Counted from the stretch's first letter, positions 16,666 to 27,401 are shown. The stretch: 64,000 nt of DNA from Streptomyces sp. WM6386 (GCF_000972385.1 NZ_JXTE01000055.1:1-64000); one strand, 5' to 3'. The notes: generated by a model from the letters alone, not told the origin. A program made the numbers and translations.

Positions 16666-17922
16666 GTGAGCCCACAGTCCTCCAGCGACCCCCGCGGCAC
16701 CGTCGAGACGGTGTTCCGCATGGAGTCCCCGCGCATCATCGCCGGCGTCACCCGCATCGTCCGGGACGTCGGCATCGCCGAGGAACTCGCCCAGGACGCC
16801 CTGGTCGCCGCCCTGGAGCAGTGGCCGCGCGACGGTGTCCCCGGCAACCCGGGCGCCTGGCTCATGACCACTGCCCGGCGCCGCGCCGTCGACCTGGTCC
16901 GGCGCCGCGAGAACTACGCCCGCAAGCTCCAGGAGATCGGCCGCTCCCTGGAGACGACGGCCCCGCCGGAGGAACCGGCCGACCCCGAGGACATCGGCGA
17001 CGACCTGCTCCGCCTGGTCTTCACCACCTGCCACCCGGTGCTCTCCGCCGAGGCCCGTATCGCCCTGACCCTGCGGCTGCTCGGCGGCCTCACCACCGCC
17101 GAGATCGCCCGCGCGTTCCTCGTCCCGGAGCCGACGATCGCCCAGCGCATCGTCCGGGCGAAACGCACCCTCGCGACGAAGAACGTCGCCTTCGAAGTGC
17201 CCTACGGCTCCGAGCGCGAGGCCCGCCTGGGAGACGTCCTCGACGTCATCTACCTCGTCTTCAACGAGGGTTACGCCGCCACCGCGGGCGACGACTGGCT
17301 GCGCCCCGGCCTCTGCGAGGATGCCCTCCGCCTGGCCCGCGTCCTGGCCGCGCTGATGCCGAAGGAACCGGAGGTGCACGCCCTCGCCGCACTCCTGGAG
17401 TTCCAGGCGTCCCGCACCGCCGCCCGCACCGGCCCGGCCGGCGAGCCGGTCCTCCTGGAGGACCAGAACCGCCGCCGCTGGAACCGCATGCTCATCGCCC
17501 GCGGCATCAACGCCCTCGGCCGCGCCGACGCCACCCGCACCGGCGCCCCCGGCCCGTACGCCCTCCAGGCCGCCATCGCCGCCTGCCACGCGCACGCGTA
17601 CACCTACGAGGAGACCGACTGGCCGAGCATCGCGACCCTCTACGGGCTGCTCGCCGCCCGCGCCCCCTCCCCGGTCGTCGAGCTCAACCGCGCGGTCGCC
17701 GTGTCGATGGCCGAGGGCCCCGGACCGGCCCTGGCGATCGTCGACACCCTGACCGGCGAACCCGCCCTGCGCGACTACCACTTGCTGCCGAGCGTCCGCG
17801 GCGACCTGCTGGCCCGGCTGGGGCGTACGGCAGAGGCGCGGGCGGAGTTCGAGCGGGCGGCGGGGCTGACGCGCAACGGCCGGGAGCGGGAGCTGCTGGA
17901 GGCGAGGCTGCGGTCACTGTAG
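16666..17922 (+). CDS. ECF42-type RNA polymerase sigma factor with C-terminal helical extension
   Basis: The 418-residue protein starts at GTG 16666. Sigma region 2 is at about residues 15-85 (ELAQDALVAALEQWPRDG, PGAWLMTTARRRAVDLVRR) and region 4 at about 125-170 (LTLRLLGGLTTAEIARAFLV, TIAQRIVRAKRTLA). It then continues for about 240 residues of helical repeat-like sequence absent from ordinary ECF factors. This long extension, with the DGPF gene next door and no anti-sigma gene, is the pattern described for group ECF42. The 3' end overlaps the convergent methyltransferase gene by 9 bases. Confidence 0.92.
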   Translation: MSPQSSSDPRGTVETVFRMESPRIIAGVTRIVRDVGIAEELAQDALVAALEQWPRDGVPGNPGAWLMTTARRRAVDLVRRRENYARKLQEIGRSLETTAPPEEPADPEDIGDDLLRLVFTTCHPVLSAEARIALTLRLLGGLTTAEIARAFLVPEPTIAQRIVRAKRTLATKNVAFEVPYGSEREARLGDVLDVIYLVFNEGYAATAGDDWLRPGLCEDALRLARVLAALMPKEPEVHALAALLEFQASRTAARTGPAGEPVLLEDQNRRRWNRMLIARGINALGRADATRTGAPGPYALQAAIAACHAHAYTYEETDWPSIATLYGLLAARAPSPVVELNRAVAVSMAEGPGPALAIVDTLTGEPALRDYHLLPSVRGDLLARLGRTAEARAEFERAAGLTRNGRERELLEARLRSL

Positions 17923-19098
17923 GCGCGCGGGGGCGCCGATCAGCATCGTCGGTGCCCCGGCGACCCGGGTCAGGAACACGGTCGTCGAGTTCGGCCCCTG
18001 CGGCTTCACCTTCCTGCGCAGCTCCTCCGGCTCCACGGCCGACCCCCGCTTCTTCACGGTCAGGATGCCGACCTCGCGCTCCCGCAGCAGCGCCTTCAAC
18101 TTCTTGACGTTGAAGGGGAGTTGGTCGGTGATCTCGTACGCCGTCGCATACGGGGTCACGTGCAGCTCGTCGGCGGTGATGTAGGCGATCGTCGCGTCGA
18201 TCAGCCCGCCCTCCAGGTCCTCGGCCACCTCGGCGACCAGGTGGGCGCGGATGACGGCGCCGTCGGGCTCGTACAAGTACCGCCCGACGGGGCGGACTTC
18301 GGGGTCGGGCAGCATGGTGTCGGGGGAGGCCCGGATACCGGCCTCCGAGGGCAGCAGGACGGCCCGCCGCGCCCCGGGCGTACGGCCCGTGCCGAACCAC
18401 AGCACGGCTTCCTTCACATCCCCACGGTCCGAGATCCACTCGGCCTCGGCCTCGGCGGGGATCGCCTCGTGCGGGATGCCCGGCGCGATCTTCAGCACGC
18501 CGATCGGTGCCTTGAGCGCGGCGGACACGGCCCAGGACAGGGGCGGGGAGTAGGCCTCGGGGTCGAAGATGCGCCCACGGCCGCCGCGTCGGCCCGGATC
18601 CACGAACACGGCGTCGTACTCGGCCGTGTCCACTTCCGTGACGTCCGCCTCGCGCACCTCGATCAGATGGGCGAGCCCGAGCGCATCGGCGTTGGCGCGA
18701 GCCACGGCACAGGTCAGCGGATCCCGGTCGACGGCCAGGACGCGGATCCCGGCGCGGGCGAAGGCGATCGCGTCCCCGCCGATCCCGCAGCACAGGTCGG
18801 CGACGGACCGCACGCCCATCGCCTGGAAGCACTCGGCGCGATACGTCGCCACACTCGCCCGCGTCGACTGCTCGACCCCGTTCGGCGTGAAGAACATCCG
18901 TCCCGCGTCCTCGGCCCCGAACTTCACCGCCGCCCGCTGCCGCAGCCGGGCCTGGCCGAGCGCGGCCGACACCAGCTCCGCGGGGTGCTCGCGGCGCAGC
19001 CGGGTGGCGACGGCGAGTTCGTCGGCGGGGGCGGTGTCGCGCACCGTGTCGAGGAGGGCGCGGCCCTCGGGGGTGAGGAGGGGAGCGAGGTCGTTCAC
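17914..19098 (-). CDS. SAM-dependent methyltransferase with THUMP-like domain
   Basis: This 394-residue protein starts at GTG 19098. The Rossmann methyltransferase core has the SAM loop VADLCCGIGGDAIAFARAG (about residues 98-116), the acidic VLAVDRDP strand end, and DAVFVDPGRRGGRGR. The C-terminal region (ITDQLPFNVKKLKALL, VKKRGSAVEPEELRRKV) is the THUMP-like part. Such architecture suggests RNA methylation, but the substrate is unknown. Only about 90 bases separate its start from the first NodB gene, so the two genes diverge from a shared control region. Confidence 0.85.
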   Translation of the reverse strand: MNDLAPLLTPEGRALLDTVRDTAPADELAVATRLRREHPAELVSAALGQARLRQRAAVKFGAEDAGRMFFTPNGVEQSTRASVATYRAECFQAMGVRSVADLCCGIGGDAIAFARAGIRVLAVDRDPLTCAVARANADALGLAHLIEVREADVTEVDTAEYDAVFVDPGRRGGRGRIFDPEAYSPPLSWAVSAALKAPIGVLKIAPGIPHEAIPAEAEAEWISDRGDVKEAVLWFGTGRTPGARRAVLLPSEAGIRASPDTMLPDPEVRPVGRYLYEPDGAVIRAHLVAEVAEDLEGGLIDATIAYITADELHVTPYATAYEITDQLPFNVKKLKALLREREVGILTVKKRGSAVEPEELRRKVKPQGPNSTTVFLTRVAGAPTMLIGAPARLQ

Positions 19099-19188
19099 CG
19101 GGACATTGTGGGCCAGTCGGTGGACGGCCCGCCTCCGGCGGCGGTGTCGGCCCGGGAGCAGGGCGGTGACCTGCGAGGATCCGGCGCC

Positions 19189-20130
19189 ATGGGATCAGTA
19201 GGACAAAATGATAAAAGTCGGGTGATGCGTGCTCCTCGGGCCCGTGTCGGGATCGCCGTGCTCGTCGCCGTCGCCGTCGCCGTCGCCGTCATCGCCTCGG
19301 GCTGCGCGCAGGGTGAGAGCGCCGAGGTGCGTCCGGCGCGTCCGGCGCTCGGTCAGCAGCTCCTGAAGGCGGCTCCGGCCCGTGCCCTGGACTCGTACGC
19401 CACGAAGCTCCACGCCTACGCGAAGGTCGCGAAACGCTGGGGTCTGGCCGGAGTCCCGCTGGCGCCCCCCGCGCCGCCCGCGAAGAAGCCGAGGATCACG
19501 ACCCGCAGGGGCTTCGAGGTGGACGGCCACGAGGAGAAGGGTCTCCCGCCGGTCTTCACCACGATCCCGACCACGGAGAAGATCGTCTTCCTCACCATCG
19601 ACGACGGCGCCGAGAAGGACCCGGCGTTCCTGCGGATGATGAGCGAGCTGAAGATCCCGTACACCGCCTTCCTCAGCGACTACCTGGTCAAGGGCGACTA
19701 CGGCTACTTCAAGAACATGCAGGACGCAGGGGTCGGACTGAACAACCACACGCTTCACCACCCCTACCTGCCGGGACTGTCCTACGCCCGCCAGAAGCAC
19801 GAGATCTGCGGCATGCAGGACATCATCGAGAAGCGCTACGGCAAGCGCCCCACCCTCTTCCGCCCGCCCTTCGGCAACTACAACGAGGCCACGCTGCGCG
19901 CCGCGAAGTCCTGCGGGGTGAAGTACGCGCCGATCTGGAACGAGGAGGTCTTCGTCGACCGCTGGGACTACCGCGAGTGGGACCGGAAGATCCGCCCGGG
20001 TGACATCGTGCTGAGTCACTTCCGCGGCCGGGCGGAGTGGAAGGGCACTATGTCCGACATGATCCGGCGGTTCCTGAACAAGGTCACGGCCGAGGGGTAC
20101 GCGGTGGCCCGCCTCGAGGACTACCTGTGA
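19189..20130 (+). CDS. NodB-homology polysaccharide deacetylase lipoprotein
   Basis: This 313-residue protein has a lipoprotein signal with lipobox IASGC. The NodB domain has TIDDGAEKD, the metal site HTLHHP, RPPFGNYNEATL, and the final VLSHFRG with the motif-5 His. It should remove acetyl groups from a glycan outside the membrane. ATG 19189 has GAGGA upstream; ATG 19225 gives a more usual signal peptide but has no Shine-Dalgarno. It overlaps a second NodB gene by GTGA. Confidence 0.88.
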   Translation: MGSVGQNDKSRVMRAPRARVGIAVLVAVAVAVAVIASGCAQGESAEVRPARPALGQQLLKAAPARALDSYATKLHAYAKVAKRWGLAGVPLAPPAPPAKKPRITTRRGFEVDGHEEKGLPPVFTTIPTTEKIVFLTIDDGAEKDPAFLRMMSELKIPYTAFLSDYLVKGDYGYFKNMQDAGVGLNNHTLHHPYLPGLSYARQKHEICGMQDIIEKRYGKRPTLFRPPFGNYNEATLRAAKSCGVKYAPIWNEEVFVDRWDYREWDRKIRPGDIVLSHFRGRAEWKGTMSDMIRRFLNKVTAEGYAVARLEDYL

Positions 20131-20846
20131 GTTCGCGTGGACCGGCTGCCGCGGCACTGGCGGCGGTCATGCTGCTCGCCGGCTGCGCCCGGTCCGTCGA
20201 CCCCGTCGAGCGGCTGGGCAAGGGCGGTTCGTACGGCGCGACGGCGACGGGGTCCGGGACGGGTCCGCCGTCCGTCGTGAGGCGGGCCCCCACCTCCGAC
20301 AAGGTCGTCTTCCTGACCTACGACGACGGCGCGGAGAAGGACCCGCGCTTCGTCGAGCTGGTCCGTGAACGGCGGCTGCCCGTCAGTATGTTCCTCACCG
20401 ACAGCGTCGTCGGCCCCGGGTACGGGCACTTCGCCCGTCTCCAGTCGGTTGGCGCCTCGATCCAGAACCACACCCTCGACCACACCGCCCTGCGCGGTCT
20501 GCCGTACGCCGGGCAGCGCGCCGAGATCTGCGGCCAGCAGGACAAACTCAAGTCCCGCTTCGGCATCCGCCCCCACCTGTTCCGCCCGCCCTACGGCACA
20601 TACGACACGACCACCCTGCGCGCCGCCGCCGACTGCGGAGTCGCGGCGGTCGTGCTGTGGCGGGCGTCGATGGGGGACGAGCGGCTGACCTACCCGACGG
20701 GAGAGCGCCGCCTGCTCCCCGGCGACATCATCTCCGTGGCATCGATCGGGACGACGGGGCTGACGCTGGTGGCGCGCACGGAGCGGCTGCTGGGGGAGAT
20801 CCGGAGGGCGGGGCTGAGGGTGGGGCGGCTGGAGGACTACCTGTAG
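20127..20846 (+). CDS. Second NodB-homology lipoprotein, motif 5 altered
   Basis: This 239-residue paralogue starts at the GTG overlapping the previous stop. It has a lipobox LLAGC, TYDDGAEKD, HTLDHT and RPPYGTYDTTTL, so the metal triad (Asp, His, His) is present. Where the first paralogue has VLSHFRG it has ISVASIGTTG, lacking the catalytic His of motif 5. Catalysis may be weak or lost. Tandem duplication followed by divergence is the simplest history. Confidence 0.86.
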   Translation: MSSRGPAAAALAAVMLLAGCARSVDPVERLGKGGSYGATATGSGTGPPSVVRRAPTSDKVVFLTYDDGAEKDPRFVELVRERRLPVSMFLTDSVVGPGYGHFARLQSVGASIQNHTLDHTALRGLPYAGQRAEICGQQDKLKSRFGIRPHLFRPPYGTYDTTTLRAAADCGVAAVVLWRASMGDERLTYPTGERRLLPGDIISVASIGTTGLTLVARTERLLGEIRRAGLRVGRLEDYL

Positions 20847-20913
20847 GGGCACCCGTGGGGATGCCTGTGGGGGTGCTCGTACCGGTGTCTTCGGTCCGCC
20901 GCGCCGCAGTGAA

Positions 20914-20940
20914 TTGGCACTCCGCTTGACCGAGTGCTAA
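20914..20940. promoter_or_regulatory. CIRCE element 1 overlapping the groES promoter
   Basis: TTGGCACTC-N9-GAGTGCTAA is the HrcA-binding inverted repeat. A vegetative-type promoter, TTGACC (20926-20931) with an 18-base spacer to TAGTCT (20950-20955), overlaps it, so bound HrcA would block RNA polymerase. Confidence 0.95.
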
Positions 20941-20960
20941 TCGCAGTCATAGTCTCGGGT

Positions 20961-20987
20961 CTGGCACTCCCCCCTGGAGAGTGCCAG
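20961..20987. promoter_or_regulatory. CIRCE element 2 upstream of groES
   Basis: CTGGCACTC-N9-GAGTGCCAG is a perfect 9-9-9 inverted repeat 20 bases after the first CIRCE site, within the transcribed leader. Two operators should tighten HrcA repression of the chaperonin operon. Confidence 0.93.
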
Positions 20988-21084
20988 TAGCGACGGGCAG
21001 GTCCGGCACCCGCGACGACGGATCCACCTGGTCGCCACCTCAGACAGTTAACCCCGTGAGATCTCCGAAGGGGGAGGTCGGATC

Positions 21085-21393
21085 GTGACGACCACCAGCT
21101 CCAAGGTTGCCATCAAGCCGCTCGAGGACCGCATTGTGGTCCAGCCGCTCGACGCCGAGCAGACCACCGCCTCTGGCCTGGTCATTCCGGACACGGCCAA
21201 GGAGAAGCCCCAGGAGGGCGTCGTCCTGGCCGTGGGCCCGGGCCGCTTCGAGAACGGCGAGCGTCTGCCGCTCGACGTCAAGACCGGCGACATCGTGCTG
21301 TACAGCAAGTACGGCGGCACCGAGGTGAAGTACAACGGCGAGGAGTACCTCGTCCTCTCGGCTCGCGACGTGCTCGCGATCATCGAGAAGTAA
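21085..21393 (+). CDS. groES: Co-chaperonin GroES
   Basis: The 102-residue protein begins at GTG 21085 behind GGGGGAGG. It shows the GroES pattern [21 protein letters not shown] (mobile loop with ASGLVIPD) and the C-terminal [13 protein letters not shown]. It caps the GroEL ring during folding. It heads a bicistronic operon with groEL1 under two CIRCE elements. Confidence 0.98.
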   Translation: MTTTSSKVAIKPLEDRIVVQPLDAEQTTASGLVIPDTAKEKPQEGVVLAVGPGRFENGERLPLDVKTGDIVLYSKYGGTEVKYNGEEYLVLSARDVLAIIEK

Positions 21394-21430
21394 TTCACCC
21401 GCTTCCTCACCGAAGCACATTGCATGTGAG

Positions 21431-21481
21431 CTGCGCCCCTGGCCCCCGCGACCATTAATCAGCCGGGCGTCGGGGGCGCAG
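21431..21481 (+). other. Intercistronic inverted repeat between groES and groEL1
   Basis: CTGCGCCCC (21431-21439) pairs with GGGGCGCAG (21473-21481) around a loop containing ACCATTAATCAG. There is no T-run. It may be a partial terminator or RNA processing site that sets the GroES:GroEL ratio. Confidence 0.5.
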
Positions 21482-21513
21482 TTCGTTTCACCCACGTTTT
21501 CCGAGAGGGCTGA

Positions 21514-23145
<1,632 letters not shown>

Positions 23146-23168
23146 GCTCAGTAGCTCGTAGCTCGTAG

Positions 23169-23200
23169 AAGGCCCGGCCCCCAGAGGGGAGCCGGGCCTT
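23169..23200. terminator. groES-groEL1 terminator (bidirectional)
   Basis: AAGGCCCGGC and GCCGGGCCTT form a 10-bp stem around a 12-base loop, between the convergent groEL1 and ester cyclase genes. Confidence 0.88.
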
Positions 23201-23215
23201 CGCCTTGCTGTCGCC

Positions 23216-23923
23216 CTACTGCTCCAGGTCATCCAGCGCACCCAACTGCGCCATCAGACCCAGCCGGTCGTACTGCCACCATCCCTCGGCGATCTTCCCG
23301 TCCGCCGTGCACCGATGGATGGTGGTCCCGGTCATGGAGGCCCGCTTCCCGCTGGCCGGAATCCCCATGAAGTCACCGACATGGGTCCCGTTCCAGGTCC
23401 ACCGGGTGCACACCCGGTCACCCTGGGCGATCTGCTCATGGACGGTGAACCCGAAGTCGAACGCTCCCCGCCACATCTCGACCTCGCCCCGGATCGCATC
23501 GAGCCCGATGACGTCCTGCTCGTTCGCGGGATCGTGATCGTGGTAGTCCTCGACGAGCAGATCGTTGAGCGGCGGAAGCTCACCCGGCCCGGCCAGCGTC
23601 TCGAAGAACCGCCGCGCGGTGGCCGCGTACAGCTGCTCGTCCCGCACCACGTCGAGATCGGTGAAGGTAGGCATCTCGTCGCAGAGAGCGACCATTTCCT
23701 GGAACACCTTGTCGGTCTCCGGCAGATTGGAGTTCCGCATCGCGTCGTCGTACGACGAGAACTCCACGATCTCGATGAAGTGCGACCCGTCCGACCGGTC
23801 CTTCCCGATCACACTGTGCGTCGCCGTCCGTCTCCCCTTGGTCTGCTCGACCCATGTGTCCATCAGCCGGTTCATCTCGTCGAAGCGGCTGGTCTTGCAG
23901 TCGATGAGCTGTACGAAGGTCAT
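23216..23923 (-). CDS. Fused ABM-like and SnoaL-like (ester cyclase) protein
   Basis: This 235-residue protein starts at ATG 23923 with GGAGG eleven bases upstream. Residues 1-95 (FVQLIDCKTSRFDEMNRLM, HFIEIVEFSSYDDAM) resemble a dimeric ferredoxin-fold monooxygenase-like domain. Residues 100-228 form a SnoaL-like cone fold (ATARRFFETLAG, VEDYHDHDPAN, WTWNGTHVGDFMGIPASG, GKIAEGWWQYDRLG). Substrate is unknown. It diverges from the STAND gene with a 64-base gap. Confidence 0.82.
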   Translation of the reverse strand: MTFVQLIDCKTSRFDEMNRLMDTWVEQTKGRRTATHSVIGKDRSDGSHFIEIVEFSSYDDAMRNSNLPETDKVFQEMVALCDEMPTFTDLDVVRDEQLYAATARRFFETLAGPGELPPLNDLLVEDYHDHDPANEQDVIGLDAIRGEVEMWRGAFDFGFTVHEQIAQGDRVCTRWTWNGTHVGDFMGIPASGKRASMTGTTIHRCTADGKIAEGWWQYDRLGLMAQLGALDDLEQ

Positions 23924-23987
23924 GACACCGTCGCCTCCGGCCCCCCTGGGTCCGGTTGTACGGCACCATTCTCTCCCTTTTGGCATC

Positions 23988-26900
23988 ATGAGCGCCATGG
24001 AGGCGCGGGGGGAGCGGTCCGTCTCGGCGGGCGGCGACATCGGGGTGGCGGTGACGGGCGACCACAACCAGGTGCTGCTGGCGCCTGCGGTGCGCTCGGC
24101 GTACCGGGAGCGGGTGCGCGGCTATGCCCCGCCCGAACTACTCGGCCGCGAGGCCGAGTTGGCCGACCTCGCCACCTTCTGCACGACCGACTCCGGCCGG
24201 GCGTACGCCTGGTGGCGGGCCGAGGCATGGGCCGGCAAGACGGCACTGATGTCGTGGTTCGCACTGCACCCGCCACAGGGCGTGCGGATCGTGCCCTTCT
24301 TCGTGACGGCGCGGTGGGGGGCGCAGAACGATGTGACGGCGTACGTCGATGTCGTACTGGAGCAACTCGCGGAGCTGGTGGGGGAGGGGCTGCCGGCCTA
24401 TCTGACCGAGGCCACCCGCGAGGCCCACCTCCTTCGCCTGTACGGCGAGGCGGCCCGTGTCTGTGCCGGGCGCGGCGAGCGCCTCATCCTCCTGGTCGAC
24501 GGCCTGGATGAGGACCGCGGGGCCACCACGGGCCCGGACGCCCACAGCATCGCGAGTCTGCTTCCCGCCCGGCCGGAGTCGGGGATGCGCGTCCTGGTGG
24601 CGGGCCGGCTGAACCCGCCGGCCCCGGGCGACGTGCCCGGCGACCACCCGCTGCGCGACCCCGCGGTCGCGCGGACGCTGACGACGTCGCCGTACGCCCA
24701 GGCGATCCGCACGGAGGCGGAGCGCGAGCTGAAACAGCTGATCGTCGCGGGCGGCCTCGACCACGACCTGCTGGCCCTGGTGACGGCGGCGGGTGGCGGT
24801 CTGACGGCCGAGGACCTGGCCGAGCTGACCGGGGCGGTTCCGTACCGGGTGCGGGACACGCTGCGCACCCGGGCCGGGCGGACGTTCGGCCTGCGGGTGA
24901 ACGTGTATCTGCTCGCCCACGAGGAACTCCAGGTCCAGGCCCAGGCGATGCTCGGTGCCGCCGAACTCGACCGGTACCGGGGCAGGTTGCACGACTGGGC
25001 CGAGGCCTGGCGGGGGCGGGGCTGGCCGGAGGGCACGCCGGAATACCTGTTGCGGGGGTACTTCCGCATGCTCCGCGCGACGGGCGACACCGGTCGGATG
25101 ACGGACTGCGCCCTGGACGCCGTGCGGCACGACCGGATGCTGGCGGTGACCGGCACGGACGCGGCCGCCCTGGTGGAGATACGGGACATCGGGGAGCTGG
25201 TGGCCCGGACGGAGCGACCCGATCTGCTGGTCCTGCTGAAACTGGCGATGCAGCGGACCCGCCTACAGGACCGGAACGTGGGAATTCCTGCCGAAATGTG
25301 CCATGCCTGGGCCGAGTTGGGCCATATGGAGAAGGCGGAGACCCTGGCGCGCGCGTTTCCGACGAGGTCGGCCGTCGCACTCGCCGGGGTCGCTGCTGCC
25401 GCTGCCCGGAGGGAGACGCACCGCGCCCTCGGCCTGCTCGCCGAAGCCGAGGCCGAGCTGGGGGTCGAACGCTCGCGAAGAAGACACGGGTACACCCCCG
25501 TGATACGGGCGATGCTTCCGGCGTTCGCGGAACTCGGGCTGTACGAGCGAGCGGAACAACTGGTGCTGTCCTTCGAGGCCTTCGACCAGGAGCAGCTGGT
25601 TCCTGAGATGGTCCACACCTGGGTCGGGGCCGGGCGCCTGGACCGGGCGGAGGCACTGGCCCGGTCGGTGGAGGAGACCGTGGTCCCGGCGGCCCTGGCC
25701 CGGTACGCGGCGGACCTGGCGCGCTGCGGGGAAAGAGCGAAGGCCGACGCCCTCCTCGACGAAGTCGACCGTCTGGCCCGGACGCTCCGGAATGCCCAGG
25801 CGGTGCTGTGGGAGCTGGCGCACGCGGGGGAGCGGGCCAGGACACAGGCACTGGCCGACGCGACGGGCGCCTGGCTGGGGCGCGAAGGGCTGTCCATCGT
25901 GCTGCTCTCCGCACTGGCGCAGGCAGGTGAGTTCGAGCGCGCGGAGGAAGTGCTCGCGAGCATCAAGAGCACCGAGTACCGGCAGGACGGGGTGGGCGCA
26001 CTGGCGCGTGCGCTGGCCGCCGCCGGCCGGACCGCCGAGGCGGAAGAAGCGGTCCGGGGCATCGCACACCCCACCATCCGCGCGAAGGCCCTGGCCGATG
26101 TGGTGGAGGTGCTGGCCGGCTCAGGGCGGTTCGACCGGGCCGAAGCCGTGGCCGAGTCCGTCGACAGCCGCATGGCCGTCGCCGCGTTGGCTCGTGGCGT
26201 CGTCGCCTGGGCGGCGGCACCGGAGCGGGGCACGGAGGCGAACAGGGTGGAGGCCGCCCGCGTGCTCTCCCGTGCGGAGTCCCGTGCGCGCGACGAGAGG
26301 TCCGGCGGTCCGGGTGCCTCGGATCGGATGCGGGCAGCGGAACTGCTGCGGAAGGCCGGATCTCCGCGTGACGCCGCCGTCGTTCTGGAGGGGATCGAGG
26401 CCCTTCTCCCGCCGGTGCCTCCTGCCGACGCGCCCCCCGAGACGACCATCTGGTACGAGTCCTTCATCTGGAACGTGGCCGAAGCACTGGCTGATGCCGG
26501 GGAGTTCGACAGAGCGGAGGCACTGCTGGGTATGTGCCCCGCCCCCCGATGGCCGCACGGGGTGTGGACCGCGATGGTGCTCGGGTTCCTCGACGCGGGC
26601 GAGTTCGAGCGGGCCGCCACAGTTGTGCGGGAGTACAGCGGCTTCTCCGGCGGCGTGCTTGCCCTTGACCTGGTACGCGGCCTCGCCGACAAGGGTGAAC
26701 TGGACCGGGCGGCCGCCGCCGCGGAGCTGATCCCCGATCACGAGGACCGGAGCCGCGCCAACGCGTCGATCGCTGCCGCACTTGCCACGGCGGGGCACGT
26801 CGAGCGGGCGAACGAACTTCTCGATGCGGCCCCGGTACCGGACGGGGAACCCGGATCCGCAGGGTGGGTGAGGGAAAGCGAACTGGCCTACCGTATGGAC

Positions 26901-27401
26901 CGGTTGCACGCTCTGCACGTCTTGGGCAGGGACGCCGCCGTGGCCGAGGAGGCCGACGCCGCCGTGTCATTCGTACAAGGGACGGGGAATGGCGCCGACG
27001 CCCTCCTGACGACCTTGGTCGCCGTGCGGCAGTATGAGCACGCCGAGACCGTCGGCCTCGACCTCGGCCTCACCGATTCGGCCCGGGCAAGGGCCGAGAC
27101 CACACTGGTCACAGCGCTGGCCGAAGCGGGGGACATCGACCGGGCGATGGTGCTGGCCGGGGTCGACGCCCGTCCCGACAGCGGTCTCGACCGGGTGAGC
27201 CGCGGAGCGGCGGACGCGCTGGCGCCGGTGGTGCAGCCCGCCCTCGGCCGCAGGCTCGCGGCACACGCGCTGCTGGGCGAGGGCACATGGCTGGACGGGC
27301 TGCGGGCGGCGGCACGGCTGGAGCCCCGAGTCGTCCCCTACGTAGTCGAGGCTCTGCGCATCCCTACTGAGGCCCGTACATCCGCCCCGTCCTCGAAGTG
27401 A
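23988..27401 (+). CDS. STAND-like NTPase with long helical-repeat sensor region
   Basis: This 1137-residue protein starts with a short segment SVSAGGDIGVAVTGDHNQV (residues 11-29), a motif I associate with the N-termini of actinomycete STAND proteins. A P-loop NTPase follows: PPELLGREAELADLATF leads into RAEAWAGKTALMSWF (Walker A, Lys84), and LILLVDGLDED (residues 166-176) is Walker B. From about residue 400 to the end are repeated helical pairs of the form A.AEAGEFDRAEALL, a TPR-like solenoid. No effector domain is recognised. The first Gly of Walker A is missing. Its 3' end overlaps the convergent SDR gene by 38 bases. A role in phage defence or signalling is inference. ATG 23997 is an alternative start; neither has a Shine-Dalgarno sequence. 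Confidence 0.8.
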   Translation: MSAMEARGERSVSAGGDIGVAVTGDHNQVLLAPAVRSAYRERVRGYAPPELLGREAELADLATFCTTDSGRAYAWWRAEAWAGKTALMSWFALHPPQGVRIVPFFVTARWGAQNDVTAYVDVVLEQLAELVGEGLPAYLTEATREAHLLRLYGEAARVCAGRGERLILLVDGLDEDRGATTGPDAHSIASLLPARPESGMRVLVAGRLNPPAPGDVPGDHPLRDPAVARTLTTSPYAQAIRTEAERELKQLIVAGGLDHDLLALVTAAGGGLTAEDLAELTGAVPYRVRDTLRTRAGRTFGLRVNVYLLAHEELQVQAQAMLGAAELDRYRGRLHDWAEAWRGRGWPEGTPEYLLRGYFRMLRATGDTGRMTDCALDAVRHDRMLAVTGTDAAALVEIRDIGELVARTERPDLLVLLKLAMQRTRLQDRNVGIPAEMCHAWAELGHMEKAETLARAFPTRSAVALAGVAAAAARRETHRALGLLAEAEAELGVERSRRRHGYTPVIRAMLPAFAELGLYERAEQLVLSFEAFDQEQLVPEMVHTWVGAGRLDRAEALARSVEETVVPAALARYAADLARCGERAKADALLDEVDRLARTLRNAQAVLWELAHAGERARTQALADATGAWLGREGLSIVLLSALAQAGEFERAEEVLASIKSTEYRQDGVGALARALAAAGRTAEAEEAVRGIAHPTIRAKALADVVEVLAGSGRFDRAEAVAESVDSRMAVAALARGVVAWAAAPERGTEANRVEAARVLSRAESRARDERSGGPGASDRMRAAELLRKAGSPRDAAVVLEGIEALLPPVPPADAPPETTIWYESFIWNVAEALADAGEFDRAEALLGMCPAPRWPHGVWTAMVLGFLDAGEFERAATVVREYSGFSGGVLALDLVRGLADKGELDRAAAAAELIPDHEDRSRANASIAAALATAGHVERANELLDAAPVPDGEPGSAGWVRESELAYRMDRLHALHVLGRDAAVAEEADAAVSFVQGTGNGADALLTTLVAVRQYEHAETVGLDLGLTDSARARAETTLVTALAEAGDIDRAMVLAGVDARPDSGLDRVSRGAADALAPVVQPALGRRLAAHALLGEGTWLDGLRAAARLEPRVVPYVVEALRIPTEARTSAPSSK

